A stretch of 64,000 nt of DNA from positions 62,001-126,000 of the forward strand of contig NZ_AUFT01000006.1 of the NCBI RefSeq assembly GCF_000426645.1, in the 5' to 3' direction. This document shows positions 9,306 to 18,242 of the stretch, in pieces (the first letter of the stretch is position 1; each line of letters opens with the position of its first letter). Source of the DNA: Nakamurella lactea DSM 19367 (GTDB lineage: Bacteria > Actinomycetota > Actinomycetes > Mycobacteriales > Nakamurellaceae). The notes beneath the pieces are model-generated. The model ran no database searches, was not told where the DNA came from, and saw only the letters and a program-made list of their open reading frames with translations. The position numbers were made by a program, and so were the translations under genes.

Positions 9306-9611
9306 ATGACGAGTGCGAACTCGGCCGCCGGGAGCGATGGAGCACCCGAGGAGCTTCCCGATGGCCTGACCCGCCGGGAGCGTGACGTGCTGCAGTTCGA
9401 ACGGCAGTGGTGGCAGTTCGCCGGGGCCAAGGAGCAGGCGATCAAGGAGATGTTCGACCTGTCGCCGACCAGGTACTACCAGGTGTTGAACGCCGTCATC
9501 GACAACCCGGTCGCGCTGGCCTACGACCCGCTGCTGGTGCGCCGGCTCCGGCGGATGCGGCAGACCCGGCAGCAGGCCAGGTCCAAGCGCCGGCTCGGCA
9601 TCGAGAGCTGA
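9306..9611 (+). CDS. DUF3263 small protein (helix-turn-helix-like)
   Basis: A 101-aa protein. Residues 22-85 match the actinobacterial DUF3263 pattern: LTRRERDVLQFERQWWQFAG, then AKEQAIKEMFDLSPTRYYQV, NAVIDNPVALAYDPLLVRRL. The predicted helices with KEMFDLSPTRYYQVLN look like a sigma-like or LuxR-like helix-turn-helix, so a DNA-binding role is plausible but unproven. The last 15 residues are Arg/Lys-rich. An AGGAGG lies about 9 nt before the ATG, so the start is secure. Confidence 0.75.
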   Translation: MTSANSAAGSDGAPEELPDGLTRRERDVLQFERQWWQFAGAKEQAIKEMFDLSPTRYYQVLNAVIDNPVALAYDPLLVRRLRRMRQTRQQARSKRRLGIES

Positions 9612-9667
9612 CCCACCCGCACTTCTGGTCAATCGGCACTGTCGGTCGCTCGCGCGACAATAATCGG

Positions 9668-11227
9668 ATGACGCTCACCGACGTGGTCGGTGCGGCGGCC
9701 ACCGCCGCCGCCACCAGCTCGCGACTGGCGAAGGTCGCTGCGCTCGCCGAGCTGTTCCGCGGGCTGCCGCCGGACCAGGTGCCGACCGCGATCGGTCTGT
9801 TGCTGGGCAAGCCACGACAAGGCCGCACCGGCGTCGGCTGGCGCACGCTCGACGGCGTCCGACCAGAACCAGCGCCGACCGCCTCCCTGCAGCTGGCCGA
9901 CGTCGATGCCGCCCTCGACCGGCTGGCCGCGGCCGTCGGCTCCGGCAGCGGATCGACAACGGTCAGGGCGACGGTGTTACGAGACCTGTTGACCCGCGCC
10001 ACTTCCGACGAACAGGACTTCCTGGTCCGGTCGCTGCTCGGTGACGTCCGCACCGGTGCGCTCGAGGGGGTGGTGCTGGACGCGATCGCCGCCGCCGCCG
10101 GCCGCCCGGCGACTGCGGTGCGGCGGGCGGCGATGCTCACCGGCGATCTCGGCGAGACCGCCAGACGGGCATTGACCGGGGACGGGTTCGACGACGTCGG
10201 CCTCACGCCGGGCATCCCGGTGCTGCCGATGCTGGCGAGCACCGCGGCGTCACCGACCGCGGCGCTGGAGATCACCGGCGAGGCCTCCGTCGAGTTCAAA
10301 CTCGACGGTGCGCGGCTGCAGATCCACCGGGTGGGCGGCGTCGTCAGCGCCTTCACCCGGACGCTGGCCGACGTCACCGCGCGGGTGCCCGAGGTGGTCG
10401 AACTGGTCGGCGGGTTCCCCGGCGGCGACCTGATCCTGGACGGCGAGACGCTCACCCTCGGCGAGGACGGCCGGGCCAGGCCGTTCGCCGACACGATGAG
10501 CCGGTTCGGCGCCCGGTCGGCGCGGCAGGCCCAGCTGTCGGTGTGGTTCTTCGACCTGCTGCACGCCGGCGGCGTCGACCTGATCGACGAGCCGCTGCGC
10601 CGGCGCCGGGCCGAACTGGAGGCGGTGGTCGGCGACCGGGTCGTCCCCGGGGTGATCACCGCCGATCCGGCCGCCGCCGAGCAACTGTTCGGCCGCGCGC
10701 TGGCAGCCGGGCACGAAGGGGTACTGGTCAAGGCGGTCGATTCGGTCTACGCGGCCGGCCGTCGGGGCAAGAGCTGGGTCAAGGTGAAGCCCGTGCACAC
10801 CTACGACCTGGTGGTGCTGGCCGCCGAATGGGGCTACGGCCGGCGCACCGGTTGGCTGTCGAACCTGCACCTGGGCGCCCGGGACCCGGACGGCGAGTTC
10901 GGTGAGCCCGGTGGCTTCGTGATGGTCGGCAAGACCTTCAAGGGGCTGACGGACGACATCCTGCGCTGGCAGACCGAGTTCTTCCCGACCATCGAGTCCC
11001 GGCGGACCGGCAGCGCGGACAGCGGGGGTGCGGTGTTCGTCGAGCCGACCACGGTGGTGGAGATCGCGATCGACGGCGTGCAGCGGTCCAGCCGCTACCC
11101 GGGTGGGGTGGCGCTGCGGTTCGCCAGGGTCAAGAGCTACCGGCTCGGCGACACCGCCAAACCCGCGGAGCAGACCGACACCATCGACACCCTGCGGGCC
11201 CTGCTGGCCCCGGACTCAACGCCCTGA
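9668..11227 (+). CDS. ligB: ATP-dependent DNA ligase (LigB type)
   Basis: A 519-aa protein, close to mycobacterial LigB in length. It has a N-terminal helical DNA-binding region (residues ~1-190), then the nucleotidyltransferase core with motif I V-E-F-K-L-D-G (catalytic Lys211, which takes the AMP), D-G-E-T motif III, EGVLVKA motif IV and SWVKVKP motif V, then an OB-fold domain with GRRTGWLSNLHLGARD. It seals nicks using ATP, in addition to the NAD-dependent LigA that carries out replication. The ATG is preceded by a GACAAT box ending 6 nt before it, which may be another leaderless start. A strong bidirectional hairpin separates it from pssA. Confidence 0.9.
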   Translation: MTLTDVVGAAATAAATSSRLAKVAALAELFRGLPPDQVPTAIGLLLGKPRQGRTGVGWRTLDGVRPEPAPTASLQLADVDAALDRLAAAVGSGSGSTTVRATVLRDLLTRATSDEQDFLVRSLLGDVRTGALEGVVLDAIAAAAGRPATAVRRAAMLTGDLGETARRALTGDGFDDVGLTPGIPVLPMLASTAASPTAALEITGEASVEFKLDGARLQIHRVGGVVSAFTRTLADVTARVPEVVELVGGFPGGDLILDGETLTLGEDGRARPFADTMSRFGARSARQAQLSVWFFDLLHAGGVDLIDEPLRRRRAELEAVVGDRVVPGVITADPAAAEQLFGRALAAGHEGVLVKAVDSVYAAGRRGKSWVKVKPVHTYDLVVLAAEWGYGRRTGWLSNLHLGARDPDGEFGEPGGFVMVGKTFKGLTDDILRWQTEFFPTIESRRTGSADSGGAVFVEPTTVVEIAIDGVQRSSRYPGGVALRFARVKSYRLGDTAKPAEQTDTIDTLRALLAPDSTP

Positions 11228-11244
11228 CCTGCGACGATCGTCCA

Positions 11245-11283
11245 CCTTTGGCAATGCTCCGCTGGGCGGAGCAACGTCAAAGG
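11245..11283. terminator. bidirectional hairpin between convergent ligB and pssA
   Basis: CCTTTG at 11245 pairs with CAAAGG ending at 11283, and inside this TGCTCCG pairs with CGGAGCA around a short loop. The symmetric layout suits termination from both sides. Confidence 0.65.
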
Positions 11284-11288
11284 GGGAT

Positions 11289-12272
11289 TCAGCGCAACCG
11301 TCGACGGCCCAACCGCCGGGGCTGACGGGGTTGCTCGGCCGCCGCGGCGGACGACCCAGGTGTGGCGGACGACCCAGATGCGGCGGACGACCCAGATGCT
11401 GGGGATGATCCAGGTGCCGTCGATGACCGTGGCCGTCTGCGCTCGCCGGCCCGGCCGGCGACTCTCCGGGTGGGAACCCTGGGCCGCAGTCGACTGGGGC
11501 TGGTCCTGACCCGGGTCCGCACCCGACCGGAATACCAGAGCTCTGGGTGTCGACGCAGGTGCCGGTACTTCCACGAGGCGTAGGGCAGATGTGCCAGGTA
11601 CACCAATATCCCGAGCGCGAACATGATCACCGGCTGGTAGAACGCCAGCGCCACGCAGATCACCAGGCCGATCAATGCGGGCATCACCAACTGCGAGGGG
11701 AAGTACACCGACTTGAGGGCGATGGTCGGCACCCGGGAGATCATCAGTGCGGCCACGACGAGCAGCCACAGGGCGACCAGCCAGCCGTTCGTCCACCAGC
11801 CGTCGCCGAATCGCGTGTACAGCGCCATCGGCAGGATGGCCAGCAGCCCGCCGGCCGTCGACGGGATCCCGGTGAAGAAGCCTTTTGCGTATGGCTTGGG
11901 GTTGTCGTCGTCCAACAGTGAGTTGAACCGGGCCAGCCGCAGCGTGGTGCAGACCGCGTAGACCAGGCAGATCAACCAGCCGATCGGGTGCCGGTCGAGC
12001 CCCCAGAGATACATCACCACCGCCGGTGCCACGCCGAAGCTGACGCAGTCGGACAGTGAATCAAGCTCGGCGCCGATCCGGCTGGACGAATGCAGTAACC
12101 GGGCGGCCGGGCCGTCCAGTGAGTCCAGCACGGCAGCGGCACCGATGATTGCCGCCGCCAGGAACCACTGTTCCCGATGGGCGAGCGCGATCGAGGACAG
12201 CCCAGCGCACAGCGCCAGGACGGTGATCGCGTTCGGCAGGAACCGCACTCCGGCCGGCATCGACACGGCCAT
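11289..12272 (-). CDS. pssA: CDP-diacylglycerol-serine O-phosphatidyltransferase
   Basis: A 327-aa membrane enzyme that makes phosphatidylserine from CDP-diacylglycerol and serine. The CDP-alcohol phosphotransferase signature is intact: LDSLDGPAARLLHSSSRIG followed by AELDSLSD, fitting D-G-x2-A-R-x8-G-x3-D-x3-D. About eight hydrophobic segments follow from the FLPNAITVLALCAGL start. The last 80 residues are Arg- then Ser/Gly/Pro-rich. The end of that tail is encoded by 18-bp tandem units and is probably not part of the enzyme core. The ATG lies one base after the psd stop (TGAGATG), so the two are translationally coupled and together make phosphatidylethanolamine. Confidence 0.88.
   Translation of the reverse strand: MAVSMPAGVRFLPNAITVLALCAGLSSIALAHREQWFLAAAIIGAAAVLDSLDGPAARLLHSSSRIGAELDSLSDCVSFGVAPAVVMYLWGLDRHPIGWLICLVYAVCTTLRLARFNSLLDDDNPKPYAKGFFTGIPSTAGGLLAILPMALYTRFGDGWWTNGWLVALWLLVVAALMISRVPTIALKSVYFPSQLVMPALIGLVICVALAFYQPVIMFALGILVYLAHLPYASWKYRHLRRHPELWYSGRVRTRVRTSPSRLRPRVPTRRVAGRAGERRRPRSSTAPGSSPASGSSAASGSSATPGSSAAAAEQPRQPRRLGRRRLR
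11349..11420. repeat. four 18-bp tandem units inside the pssA 3' end
   Basis: Units begin at 11349, 11367, 11385 and 11403, and each starts GAYGAYCCAG. They encode the repeated Gly-Ser-Ser-containing hexapeptides of the PssA C-terminal tail. The last unit is the most diverged. Confidence 0.7.
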
Positions 12273-12273
12273 C

Positions 12274-13044
12274 TCAGGTGCCGGTGCTCGAACCGGCGCC
12301 ACCCAGTTCGGCCAGGACCGTTTCGCCGCCGATCGTCCGCTGCCCGACCCGCACCTTGAGCGGCGTGCCGACCGGCAGATAGGTGTCGACCCTGGACCCG
12401 AACCTGATCAGCCCGTAGGTCGCGCCGGTGTGCACCGGGCTGCCGGGGCTGACGTCACAGACGATGCGGCGGGCCAACAGCCCGGCGATCTGGGTGACCA
12501 CCACCTCGCCGCCGGCGACCGCACCGATCAGCAGCGAGTTGCGCTCGTTGTCCTCGGACGCCTTGTCCAGATCCGCCGACAGGAACTTCCCCGGCCGGTA
12601 GGCGGCATGCGTGACGATGCCCTCCACCGGCACCCGCTGCACGTGCACGTCCAGCAGCGACAGGAACACCGAGACCCGGGGCCGCGGGGTGGGATCCAGG
12701 CCGAGCTCGGCCGGCGGCACGGCCTCGTCGACCACCGCGATCAGGCCGTCGGCGGGGGCGACAACGGTGCCGACGCCGGCCGGCGTCACCCGGTTCGGGA
12801 CGCGGAAGAACAGTGCGGTGGCCGCGGTTCCGATCAGGCCGGTGCGGCCGACGAACCGGCCGGCCCGGCGCAGCCCGAACGAGCGCAACAGCAGCCGGAG
12901 CCCGAGGGTGGCGCCGGCAACGCCGGCGACGATCGGCCGGCCGCCCGGGTGCATCGGCGGAATCGCCTGCCGCACCAGATCGAGAATATGCGCGGCCCCG
13001 GTGCCGGCGCCGTCGCCTCCGGTCTGATCTGCGTGTTTCGCCAT
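12274..13044 (-). CDS. psd: phosphatidylserine decarboxylase
   Basis: A 256-aa proenzyme of the short actinobacterial type that decarboxylates phosphatidylserine to phosphatidylethanolamine. Recognisable parts are PANRV-like [39 protein letters not shown] (family His), [20 protein letters not shown], and the self-cleavage region [16 protein letters not shown], in which the Ser of F-G-S is expected to become the pyruvoyl group. The start is less certain. I chose the ATG at 13044 (M-A-K), which has a GAAGGAA far upstream; an in-frame ATG at 13095 would add 17 residues. It is the first gene of a psd-pssA pair. Confidence 0.88.
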   Translation of the reverse strand: MAKHADQTGGDGAGTGAAHILDLVRQAIPPMHPGGRPIVAGVAGATLGLRLLLRSFGLRRAGRFVGRTGLIGTAATALFFRVPNRVTPAGVGTVVAPADGLIAVVDEAVPPAELGLDPTPRPRVSVFLSLLDVHVQRVPVEGIVTHAAYRPGKFLSADLDKASEDNERNSLLIGAVAGGEVVVTQIAGLLARRIVCDVSPGSPVHTGATYGLIRFGSRVDTYLPVGTPLKVRVGQRTIGGETVLAELGGAGSSTGT

Positions 13045-13194
13045 CGCGAACTCGTCGGTTCCTTCTCTTCGGTGCTGGGTCTGCCTGCTGGTCATGATCG
13101 GCCGCCACTGGTGGTGGAGCCTTGCCCTGCCGTGTGCGCAGGGTGAGCCCCACGGTAGTGCACCGGGCGCGAACGGCCGTGGAACGATGGGCAC

Positions 13195-13761
13195 ATGACG
13201 ACGCCGCAGATCACCGAGATGCAGGTCGACAAGACAGCCATCGACGGTCTGCTGGTGCTGACGATGAAGCAGGTCACCGAGCCGCGGGGCACGGTCCGAG
13301 AGTTCTTCCGGGCCTCGGCCTATGCCGGTCCGCTGGCCGGCCTCGGCGCCTGGCAGCAGATCAATATCACCGAGACCGCCCGGGGCGGCATCCGCGGGCT
13401 GCACGGCGAGGCCATGGTCAAGCTGGTCGCCTGTGTCGCGGGCGAGGCCTTCGGTGCCTATCTGGACGCGCGGGAGGGCTCGCCGAGCTACGGCGCGGTC
13501 GTCACCCTTCCGCTGCGGACCGGCACCCAGGTGCTGGTCCCGGCCGGCGTCTGCAACGGCTTCCAATCGGTGTCCGAGGCGGGCTGCCAGTACCTGTACT
13601 GCTTCACCGACGAGTGGCGGCCGGGGATGGCCGGTGTCGGGTATTCGCCGTTGGACACCGGTCTCGGCATCGACTGGCCGATCCCGGTGGACCCGCAGAA
13701 CCCTGCCCAGGTGTCGGCGAAAGACGCGTCGGCGCCGCTGTTCTCGCAGCTGCGGACGTGA
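13195..13761 (+). CDS. dTDP-4-dehydrorhamnose 3,5-epimerase-like cupin protein
   Basis: A 188-aa protein of RmlC size and fold. The pattern [34 protein letters not shown] (the RGLH His aligns with the catalytic His), [25 protein letters not shown] and a LYCFTDEW segment follows RmlC order. The family's D-x-R-x-x-S-P-T-F/Y-G is altered to [10 protein letters not shown], and RGLHYQ is changed to [10 protein letters not shown], so the substrate may be another nucleotide sugar. No other rhamnose genes are nearby. The ATG is preceded by an AACGAT box after 6 nt. It is followed after 3 nt by the phosphatase gene, which suggests an operon. Confidence 0.72.
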   Translation: MTTPQITEMQVDKTAIDGLLVLTMKQVTEPRGTVREFFRASAYAGPLAGLGAWQQINITETARGGIRGLHGEAMVKLVACVAGEAFGAYLDAREGSPSYGAVVTLPLRTGTQVLVPAGVCNGFQSVSEAGCQYLYCFTDEWRPGMAGVGYSPLDTGLGIDWPIPVDPQNPAQVSAKDASAPLFSQLRT

Positions 13762-13764
13762 CCG

Positions 13765-14358
13765 GTGAGTGACCTGCAGTGTCCGGCGACGGTGCTGATC
13801 GCCCGGCACGCCGAGGCGACCTACCCGACCGAGCTGTGGTCGGACGCCGGTGGCACCCTCACCGAACTCGGCCGCAGGCAGGCCGCCGAGCTGGCGGAGC
13901 GACTGCGGCCGCGGCGGATCGGTCATGTCTATCCGAGCACCATGGAACGCTCGGTGCAGACGGCCGAGATCGTTGCTGAGCGGCTCGGCGTCGGGTTCAC
14001 CCCGCTCGCCGGTCTGCGCGAATTCGAGGTCGGCGACGGCGCCGGCCGGCCCCTTGACACCGACCCGTTCCAGCCGACCTTCACCCGCTGGCTGGCCGGC
14101 GAGCATGCCGCTGTGATGCCGGGAGCCGAGACCGGCACCGCTGTGCTGGAACGGATACGTGATGCGCTGCAACAGATCTCGGACGAGAACCGCGGCGAGA
14201 CGGTGCTGGCGATCAGTCACGGTGGGGTGATGCGGTTCGCCCTGCCGGTGCTGGACGGCCATCGCTGTCGACCGGGCAGGCTGGCGAACACCGCCGTCGT
14301 CGAGTTCGAGATCGACAACGACGACTGGGTCTGCCGGGCCTGGCCGCCGGACGCCTGA
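13765..14358 (+). CDS. histidine phosphatase family protein
   Basis: A 197-aa protein of the phosphoglycerate-mutase-like superfamily. The phospho-accepting motif is L-I-A-R-H-A-E-A-T near residue 14. It is followed by [18 protein letters not shown], the [20 protein letters not shown] segment with its substrate-binding Arg, the [11 protein letters not shown] segment, and the second catalytic His in [15 protein letters not shown]. Such enzymes dephosphorylate small metabolites. The RmlC-like neighbour suggests a sugar phosphate, but that is inference. The GTG start is 3 nt after the preceding stop. Confidence 0.82.
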   Translation: MSDLQCPATVLIARHAEATYPTELWSDAGGTLTELGRRQAAELAERLRPRRIGHVYPSTMERSVQTAEIVAERLGVGFTPLAGLREFEVGDGAGRPLDTDPFQPTFTRWLAGEHAAVMPGAETGTAVLERIRDALQQISDENRGETVLAISHGGVMRFALPVLDGHRCRPGRLANTAVVEFEIDNDDWVCRAWPPDA

Positions 14359-14397
14359 CCCGGACGGGCTGACCCGGACGGGCTGATGTCCGCGCCG

Positions 14398-15642
14398 TCA
14401 GCCCCGGTCGGTGCGGGCCTGCTGCCGGACCCGGTCGACGATGTCGGCGACGAACTCGCGGACCGACCGCAGCTCGGTGATCATCGACCAGTAGTCGGGG
14501 TGCGGGCGGTCCATGCCCTGCATGGCCCGGTCCACCCTGGCCGACTGGGCGTCCAGTACCGAACCCCACTCACCCGCCAACCCGCGGTCCACCACCAGCC
14601 GCTGGGCATCCCGGATCGCGAACCGCACCGGGTGTTCGGCGCCCCGTGGGTCCCGCTTCACCTCGCGCAACTGCTCCAGCCGGCCGGTCACGTCGTCGAT
14701 CAGCGCGTCGGCCTGGCCGGCGTGCTGGCGACTGGAGGCGACCAGCTCGAGGGCGTCCTCCGACCTGCCATCGCGGACCGCCGTCGTGGCCTTGTCGAAG
14801 TCGGCCCTGGCCGCCGACAATGCTGCGTCGGCGCGCCGGCCGTGCTCGTTCAGGTCGGCGGAACTGGCCTGGCTGAACTCCCGCCACATCGCCGACTGGG
14901 CCTGCGGCAACCGCTGCATCCTGGTGGCCAGGCTGTCCAACCGGGTCTTCAACGACGGCAGCGAGCCGGCGGCCTTCTGGGCCAGGTGCGGGGCGTCGTT
15001 GATCGCCTCGGTGAAGGCACCCGCGGCCGCGTGGACCGCGGTCGCCGCCTGCTGCAGGTCGGCCGCCGAGCCGCCGGCGTCCAGCGCGGACATCGCCGCC
15101 GACAGCCCGTCCATCGCCGCCACCACCGATCGCAGGTCCAGCAAGCCCGGCTGCTGCTGCGCGACCTGGCCGGCCCGGTCGGTCGCGGCCGCGGCCGCCG
15201 CCCTGGCGTCACCGACCAACTTCGGGATGGCGGCCAGTGTCCGTTTGCTGGCCTCGATCTGGTCGCGGTAGCGGGAGTAGAAGCCGTCGACGGCTGAGGC
15301 GGCATCGGCCATCGCCCGGTGCGCGCTGACGAACGCCCGGCGGGCGGATTCCACATCAAGGTTGGCGTTCGGCTCGCCGTAGGTGTCGGTGAGCGGGTAC
15401 TTCGCGGTCGCGTCCAGGTACTCGGCCGACGCCTTGAAGGCGCGCTCGGCGATCGGCGTCCAGGCCCTGGCGATCTCGGTGGAACCGGTCAGTGCCTGCG
15501 CCGATTTGATGGCGTCGTCGACGTAACCCTGTCGGGTGTCCAGGTCGATCAGCGCCTGGGCGGCGCCGTCCAACGCCGACCTGGCCGGAGCGAGGTCGGT
15601 CGCCTGGCGGTTGCGTCCGCCGCCGAACCATGGAGCACTCAT
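14398..15642 (-). CDS. long helical (coiled-coil) protein next to terD, function unknown
   Basis: A 414-aa protein with no signal peptide or membrane helix. It is almost entirely helical, Ala/Asp/Glu/Arg-rich and with heptad-like spacing, for example ARADFDKATTAVRDGRSEDA and VTGRLEQLREVKRDPRG. Short conserved-looking spots are MSAPWFGGGRNRQATDLAPA at the start and HPDYWSMITELRSVREFVAD near the end. It is divergent from terD, with about 215 bp between them. Proteins of this shape beside TerD occur in other actinobacteria to my recollection, so an envelope- or stress-related partner is possible. A TAGCAT box lies 8 nt before the ATG. Confidence 0.65.
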   Translation of the reverse strand: MSAPWFGGGRNRQATDLAPARSALDGAAQALIDLDTRQGYVDDAIKSAQALTGSTEIARAWTPIAERAFKASAEYLDATAKYPLTDTYGEPNANLDVESARRAFVSAHRAMADAASAVDGFYSRYRDQIEASKRTLAAIPKLVGDARAAAAAATDRAGQVAQQQPGLLDLRSVVAAMDGLSAAMSALDAGGSAADLQQAATAVHAAAGAFTEAINDAPHLAQKAAGSLPSLKTRLDSLATRMQRLPQAQSAMWREFSQASSADLNEHGRRADAALSAARADFDKATTAVRDGRSEDALELVASSRQHAGQADALIDDVTGRLEQLREVKRDPRGAEHPVRFAIRDAQRLVVDRGLAGEWGSVLDAQSARVDRAMQGMDRPHPDYWSMITELRSVREFVADIVDRVRQQARTDRG

Positions 15643-15857
15643 TGGCGCCGATGCTAGTAGCCGCCACCGCGGCCGTGCCGGGCAACGCTGGGATGCGGCG
15701 CCCCGCGGCCCACCCGCGGCACCCTGAGGCCAGGATCGGTGAGATTCCCCGATGCCGCCTCCGCCGCCACCTGTAGGCTCGAAATCAGGTCAGCGTCGGC
15801 CATCGGGCCGATCGCGAGCCGCCGGAGAACCACGAGACGACGGAGGTCGCGAGAGTT

Positions 15858-16433
15858 ATGGGTGTGAGCCTTTCCAAGGGTGGGAACGTTTCGCTGACGA
15901 AGGAGGCCCCGAACCTGACGGCGGTCACCATCGGTCTGGGTTGGGACGTGCGGACCACTACCGGTGTCGACTTCGATCTGGACGCCAGCGCGCTGGCGCT
16001 GGGCGAGGACAAGAAGGTGCTGTCCGACCAGCACTTCATCTTCTTCAACAACCTCCGCTCGCCGGACGGCTCGATCGAGCACACCGGCGACAACCTGACC
16101 GGCGAGGGCGAGGGTGACGACGAGGCGATCAACGTCAACCTGGTGGCCGTGCCGCCGAACATCGTGTCGATCGTCTTCCCGGTGTCGATCTACGAGGCGG
16201 ACGCCCGCTCGCAGTCGTTCGGCCAGGTACGCAACGCGTTCATCCGGGTGGTGGACCGCAGCAACAACGTCGAGCTGGCCCGCTACGACCTGACCGAGGA
16301 CGCCTCGACCGAGACCGCGATGGTCTTCGGCGAGCTGTACCGCAACGGCACCGAGTGGAAGTTCCGGGCCGTCGGCCAGGGCTACGCCTCCGGCCTCAGC
16401 GGAATCGCCAGGGACTTCGGCGTCAACGTCTGA
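15858..16433 (+). CDS. terD: TerD-family protein
   Basis: A 191-aa protein of typical TerD length. The family pattern is very clear: MGVSLSKGGNVSLTKEAPNL at the start, LGWDVRTTTGVDFDLDASAL, HFIFFNNLRSPDGSIEHTGD, LTGEGEGDDEAINVNL (an acidic Ca2+-binding segment), FGQVRNAFIRVVDRSNNVEL and a final TEWKFRAVGQGYASGLSGI. TerD proteins bind Ca2+ and are linked to tellurite resistance and, more broadly, to stress and membrane-associated processes in actinobacteria. GGAGG lies upstream of the ATG. There is no terC or terB nearby; the only possible partner is the divergent helical protein. Confidence 0.92.
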   Translation: MGVSLSKGGNVSLTKEAPNLTAVTIGLGWDVRTTTGVDFDLDASALALGEDKKVLSDQHFIFFNNLRSPDGSIEHTGDNLTGEGEGDDEAINVNLVAVPPNIVSIVFPVSIYEADARSQSFGQVRNAFIRVVDRSNNVELARYDLTEDASTETAMVFGELYRNGTEWKFRAVGQGYASGLSGIARDFGVNV

Positions 16434-16451
16434 CGCACCGTCGGGTGTCCG

Positions 16452-16925
16452 TCAGCGCGGCAGGGTCCGGGACCGGCCGCGGAACTCGGCGACCAGGCCC
16501 GCCGGATTGCTGACGGTCACGTCGTAGATGCCGCTGCGGCCGTACCGGGCGCGTTCGACGGCCCGGGCGGTCAGCAGGTCGCCGGCCTTCGCCGGTCGGA
16601 CGAAGCTGATGTCGGCGCCGGCCGCCACCGTCACCGGGCCGTGGGTGTTGCAGGCGCAGGCGAACGCGGTGTCGGCCACCAGGAAGATGTAGCCGCCGTG
16701 GCCGATGTCGTGGCCGTTCACCATGTCCGGGCGCACGGTCATGGTCACCGTTGCGCTGCCGAGGCCGAGTTCGGTGAGCCGCATGCCGAGTCCGGCGGAC
16801 GCCGCGTCGTCGGCCAGCATGTTGCCGACCGCGGCCAGATCCGCCGCCGGATCGGCGCTGTCCGGAACGGTGAGGCGGTCAGCTGCGGCCACGCCAGGGT
16901 GGCCATCGGTGGCCGGTTCAGCCAT
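16452..16925 (-). CDS. paaI: hydroxyphenylacetyl-CoA thioesterase PaaI
   Basis: A 157-aa hotdog-fold thioesterase. The signature segment is MVNGHDIGHGGYIFLVADTA followed by FACACN, with the catalytic Asp at the end of the central helix; the closing strands are VAAGADISFVRPAKAGDLLT and GIYDVTVSNPAGLVAEFRGR. PaaI is thought to release CoA from dead-end phenylacetate intermediates and so protect the CoA pool. The first 30 residues are an unconserved-looking extension. The start overlaps the paaK stop by 8 nt, and it is the last gene of the paa operon. Confidence 0.9.
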   Translation of the reverse strand: MAEPATDGHPGVAAADRLTVPDSADPAADLAAVGNMLADDAASAGLGMRLTELGLGSATVTMTVRPDMVNGHDIGHGGYIFLVADTAFACACNTHGPVTVAAGADISFVRPAKAGDLLTARAVERARYGRSGIYDVTVSNPAGLVAEFRGRSRTLPR

Positions 16926-18225
16926 GGCGCTGGTCGATGATCCGCCGGGCCTTGCCCAGCGAGCGCTCGATGGCGAACGGCTCCAGGACCTGCACCGTGG
17001 TGGTCACCCCGATCACGTCCTTGATCCGCTTGCGCACCTGCTCGGCCGCCGTCGCGCGTTCGCCGGTCTCCGCATAGTCCGGCCGGGCCTCCACCTGCAC
17101 CGCCATCGCGTCCATCCGCCCGTCCTTGGTCAGCACCAGCTGGAAGTGCGCGCTCAGCCCGGGGTAGCCGAGCAGGATCTCCTCGATCTGGCTGGGGAAC
17201 AGGTTCACCCCACGCAGGATGATCATGTCGTCGCTGCGGCCGGTGATCTTCTCCATCCGCCGCATCGTCCGGGCGGTCCCCGGCAGCAGCCGGGTGAGAT
17301 CCCTTGTCCGGTAACGGATCACCGGGAAGGCCTCCTTGGTGAGCGAGGTGAACACCAGCTCGCCCTTCTCCCCGTCAGGCAGCACCTCGCCGGTGACCGG
17401 GTCGATCACCTCCGGGTAGAAGTGGTCCTCCCAGATGTGCAGCCCGTCCTTCGTCTCCACCGTTTCGTTCGAGACCCCCGGCCCGATCACCTCGGACAGG
17501 CCGTAGATGTCGACGGCGTGCATGTCGAGGCGTTCCTCGATCTCCCTGCGCATGTCCTGGGTCCACGGTTCGGCCCCGAAGATGCCGACCTTCAGCGTGG
17601 TCGACCGCGGGTCGACGCCCTGCCGCTCCATCTCGTCCACGATCGAGAGCATGTACGACGGGGTGACGACGATGATGTCCGGTTCGAAGTCGACGATGAG
17701 TTTGACCTGCCGCTCGGTCTGGCCGGCCGACATCGGGATCACCGTGCAGCCCAACCGTTCCGCGCCGGCATGCAGCCCCAGGCCGCCGGTGAACAGGCCG
17801 TAGCCGTAGGCGTTGTGCACCCGCATGCCGGGCCGGCCGCCGGCGGCCCTGATCGACCGGGCGACCACGTCGGCCCACATGTCCAGATCGTTCTGCGTGT
17901 AGCCCACCACGATCGGCTTGCCGGTGGTGCCACTGGAGCCGTGCAATCGGCGAATCTGTTCGCGGGGGACGGCGAACATGCCGAACGGGTAGGTGTCCCG
18001 CAGGTCGTTCTTCACGGTGAACGGGAAGTGCCGCAGGTCCGACAGCTGCCGCAGGTCGTCCGGATGGATGCCCAAGTCGTCGAACGCTTGCCGGTAGTGC
18101 GGGACGTTGCGGTAGGCATGGTTCAGCGTCCAGTGCATCCGCTGCAGTTGCAGCGCCTCGATCTCTTCCCGCGGAGCGATCTCGATCGGGTCCAGATCCG
18201 CCCGGTCCGGTGTCAGATCCAACAT
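16918..18225 (-). CDS. paaK: phenylacetate-CoA ligase
   Basis: A 435-aa protein of normal length. It activates phenylacetate with ATP and CoA, the entry step of the pathway. The ATP/AMP-binding loop RLHGSSGTTGKPIVVGYT, GIFGAEPWTQDMRREIEERL, the adenylate-binding DIYGLSEVIGPGVSNE, the hinge ITGRSDDMIILRGVNLFPSQ and the C-terminal AMP-binding domain with a Lys near KARRII are all present. AGGAGG lies 7 nt before the ATG at 18225. It is 17 nt after the thiolase gene and overlaps paaI by 8 nt. Confidence 0.93.
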   Translation of the reverse strand: MLDLTPDRADLDPIEIAPREEIEALQLQRMHWTLNHAYRNVPHYRQAFDDLGIHPDDLRQLSDLRHFPFTVKNDLRDTYPFGMFAVPREQIRRLHGSSGTTGKPIVVGYTQNDLDMWADVVARSIRAAGGRPGMRVHNAYGYGLFTGGLGLHAGAERLGCTVIPMSAGQTERQVKLIVDFEPDIIVVTPSYMLSIVDEMERQGVDPRSTTLKVGIFGAEPWTQDMRREIEERLDMHAVDIYGLSEVIGPGVSNETVETKDGLHIWEDHFYPEVIDPVTGEVLPDGEKGELVFTSLTKEAFPVIRYRTRDLTRLLPGTARTMRRMEKITGRSDDMIILRGVNLFPSQIEEILLGYPGLSAHFQLVLTKDGRMDAMAVQVEARPDYAETGERATAAEQVRKRIKDVIGVTTTVQVLEPFAIERSLGKARRIIDQRHG

Positions 18226-18242
18226 CGTCGGCCTCCTGACCG

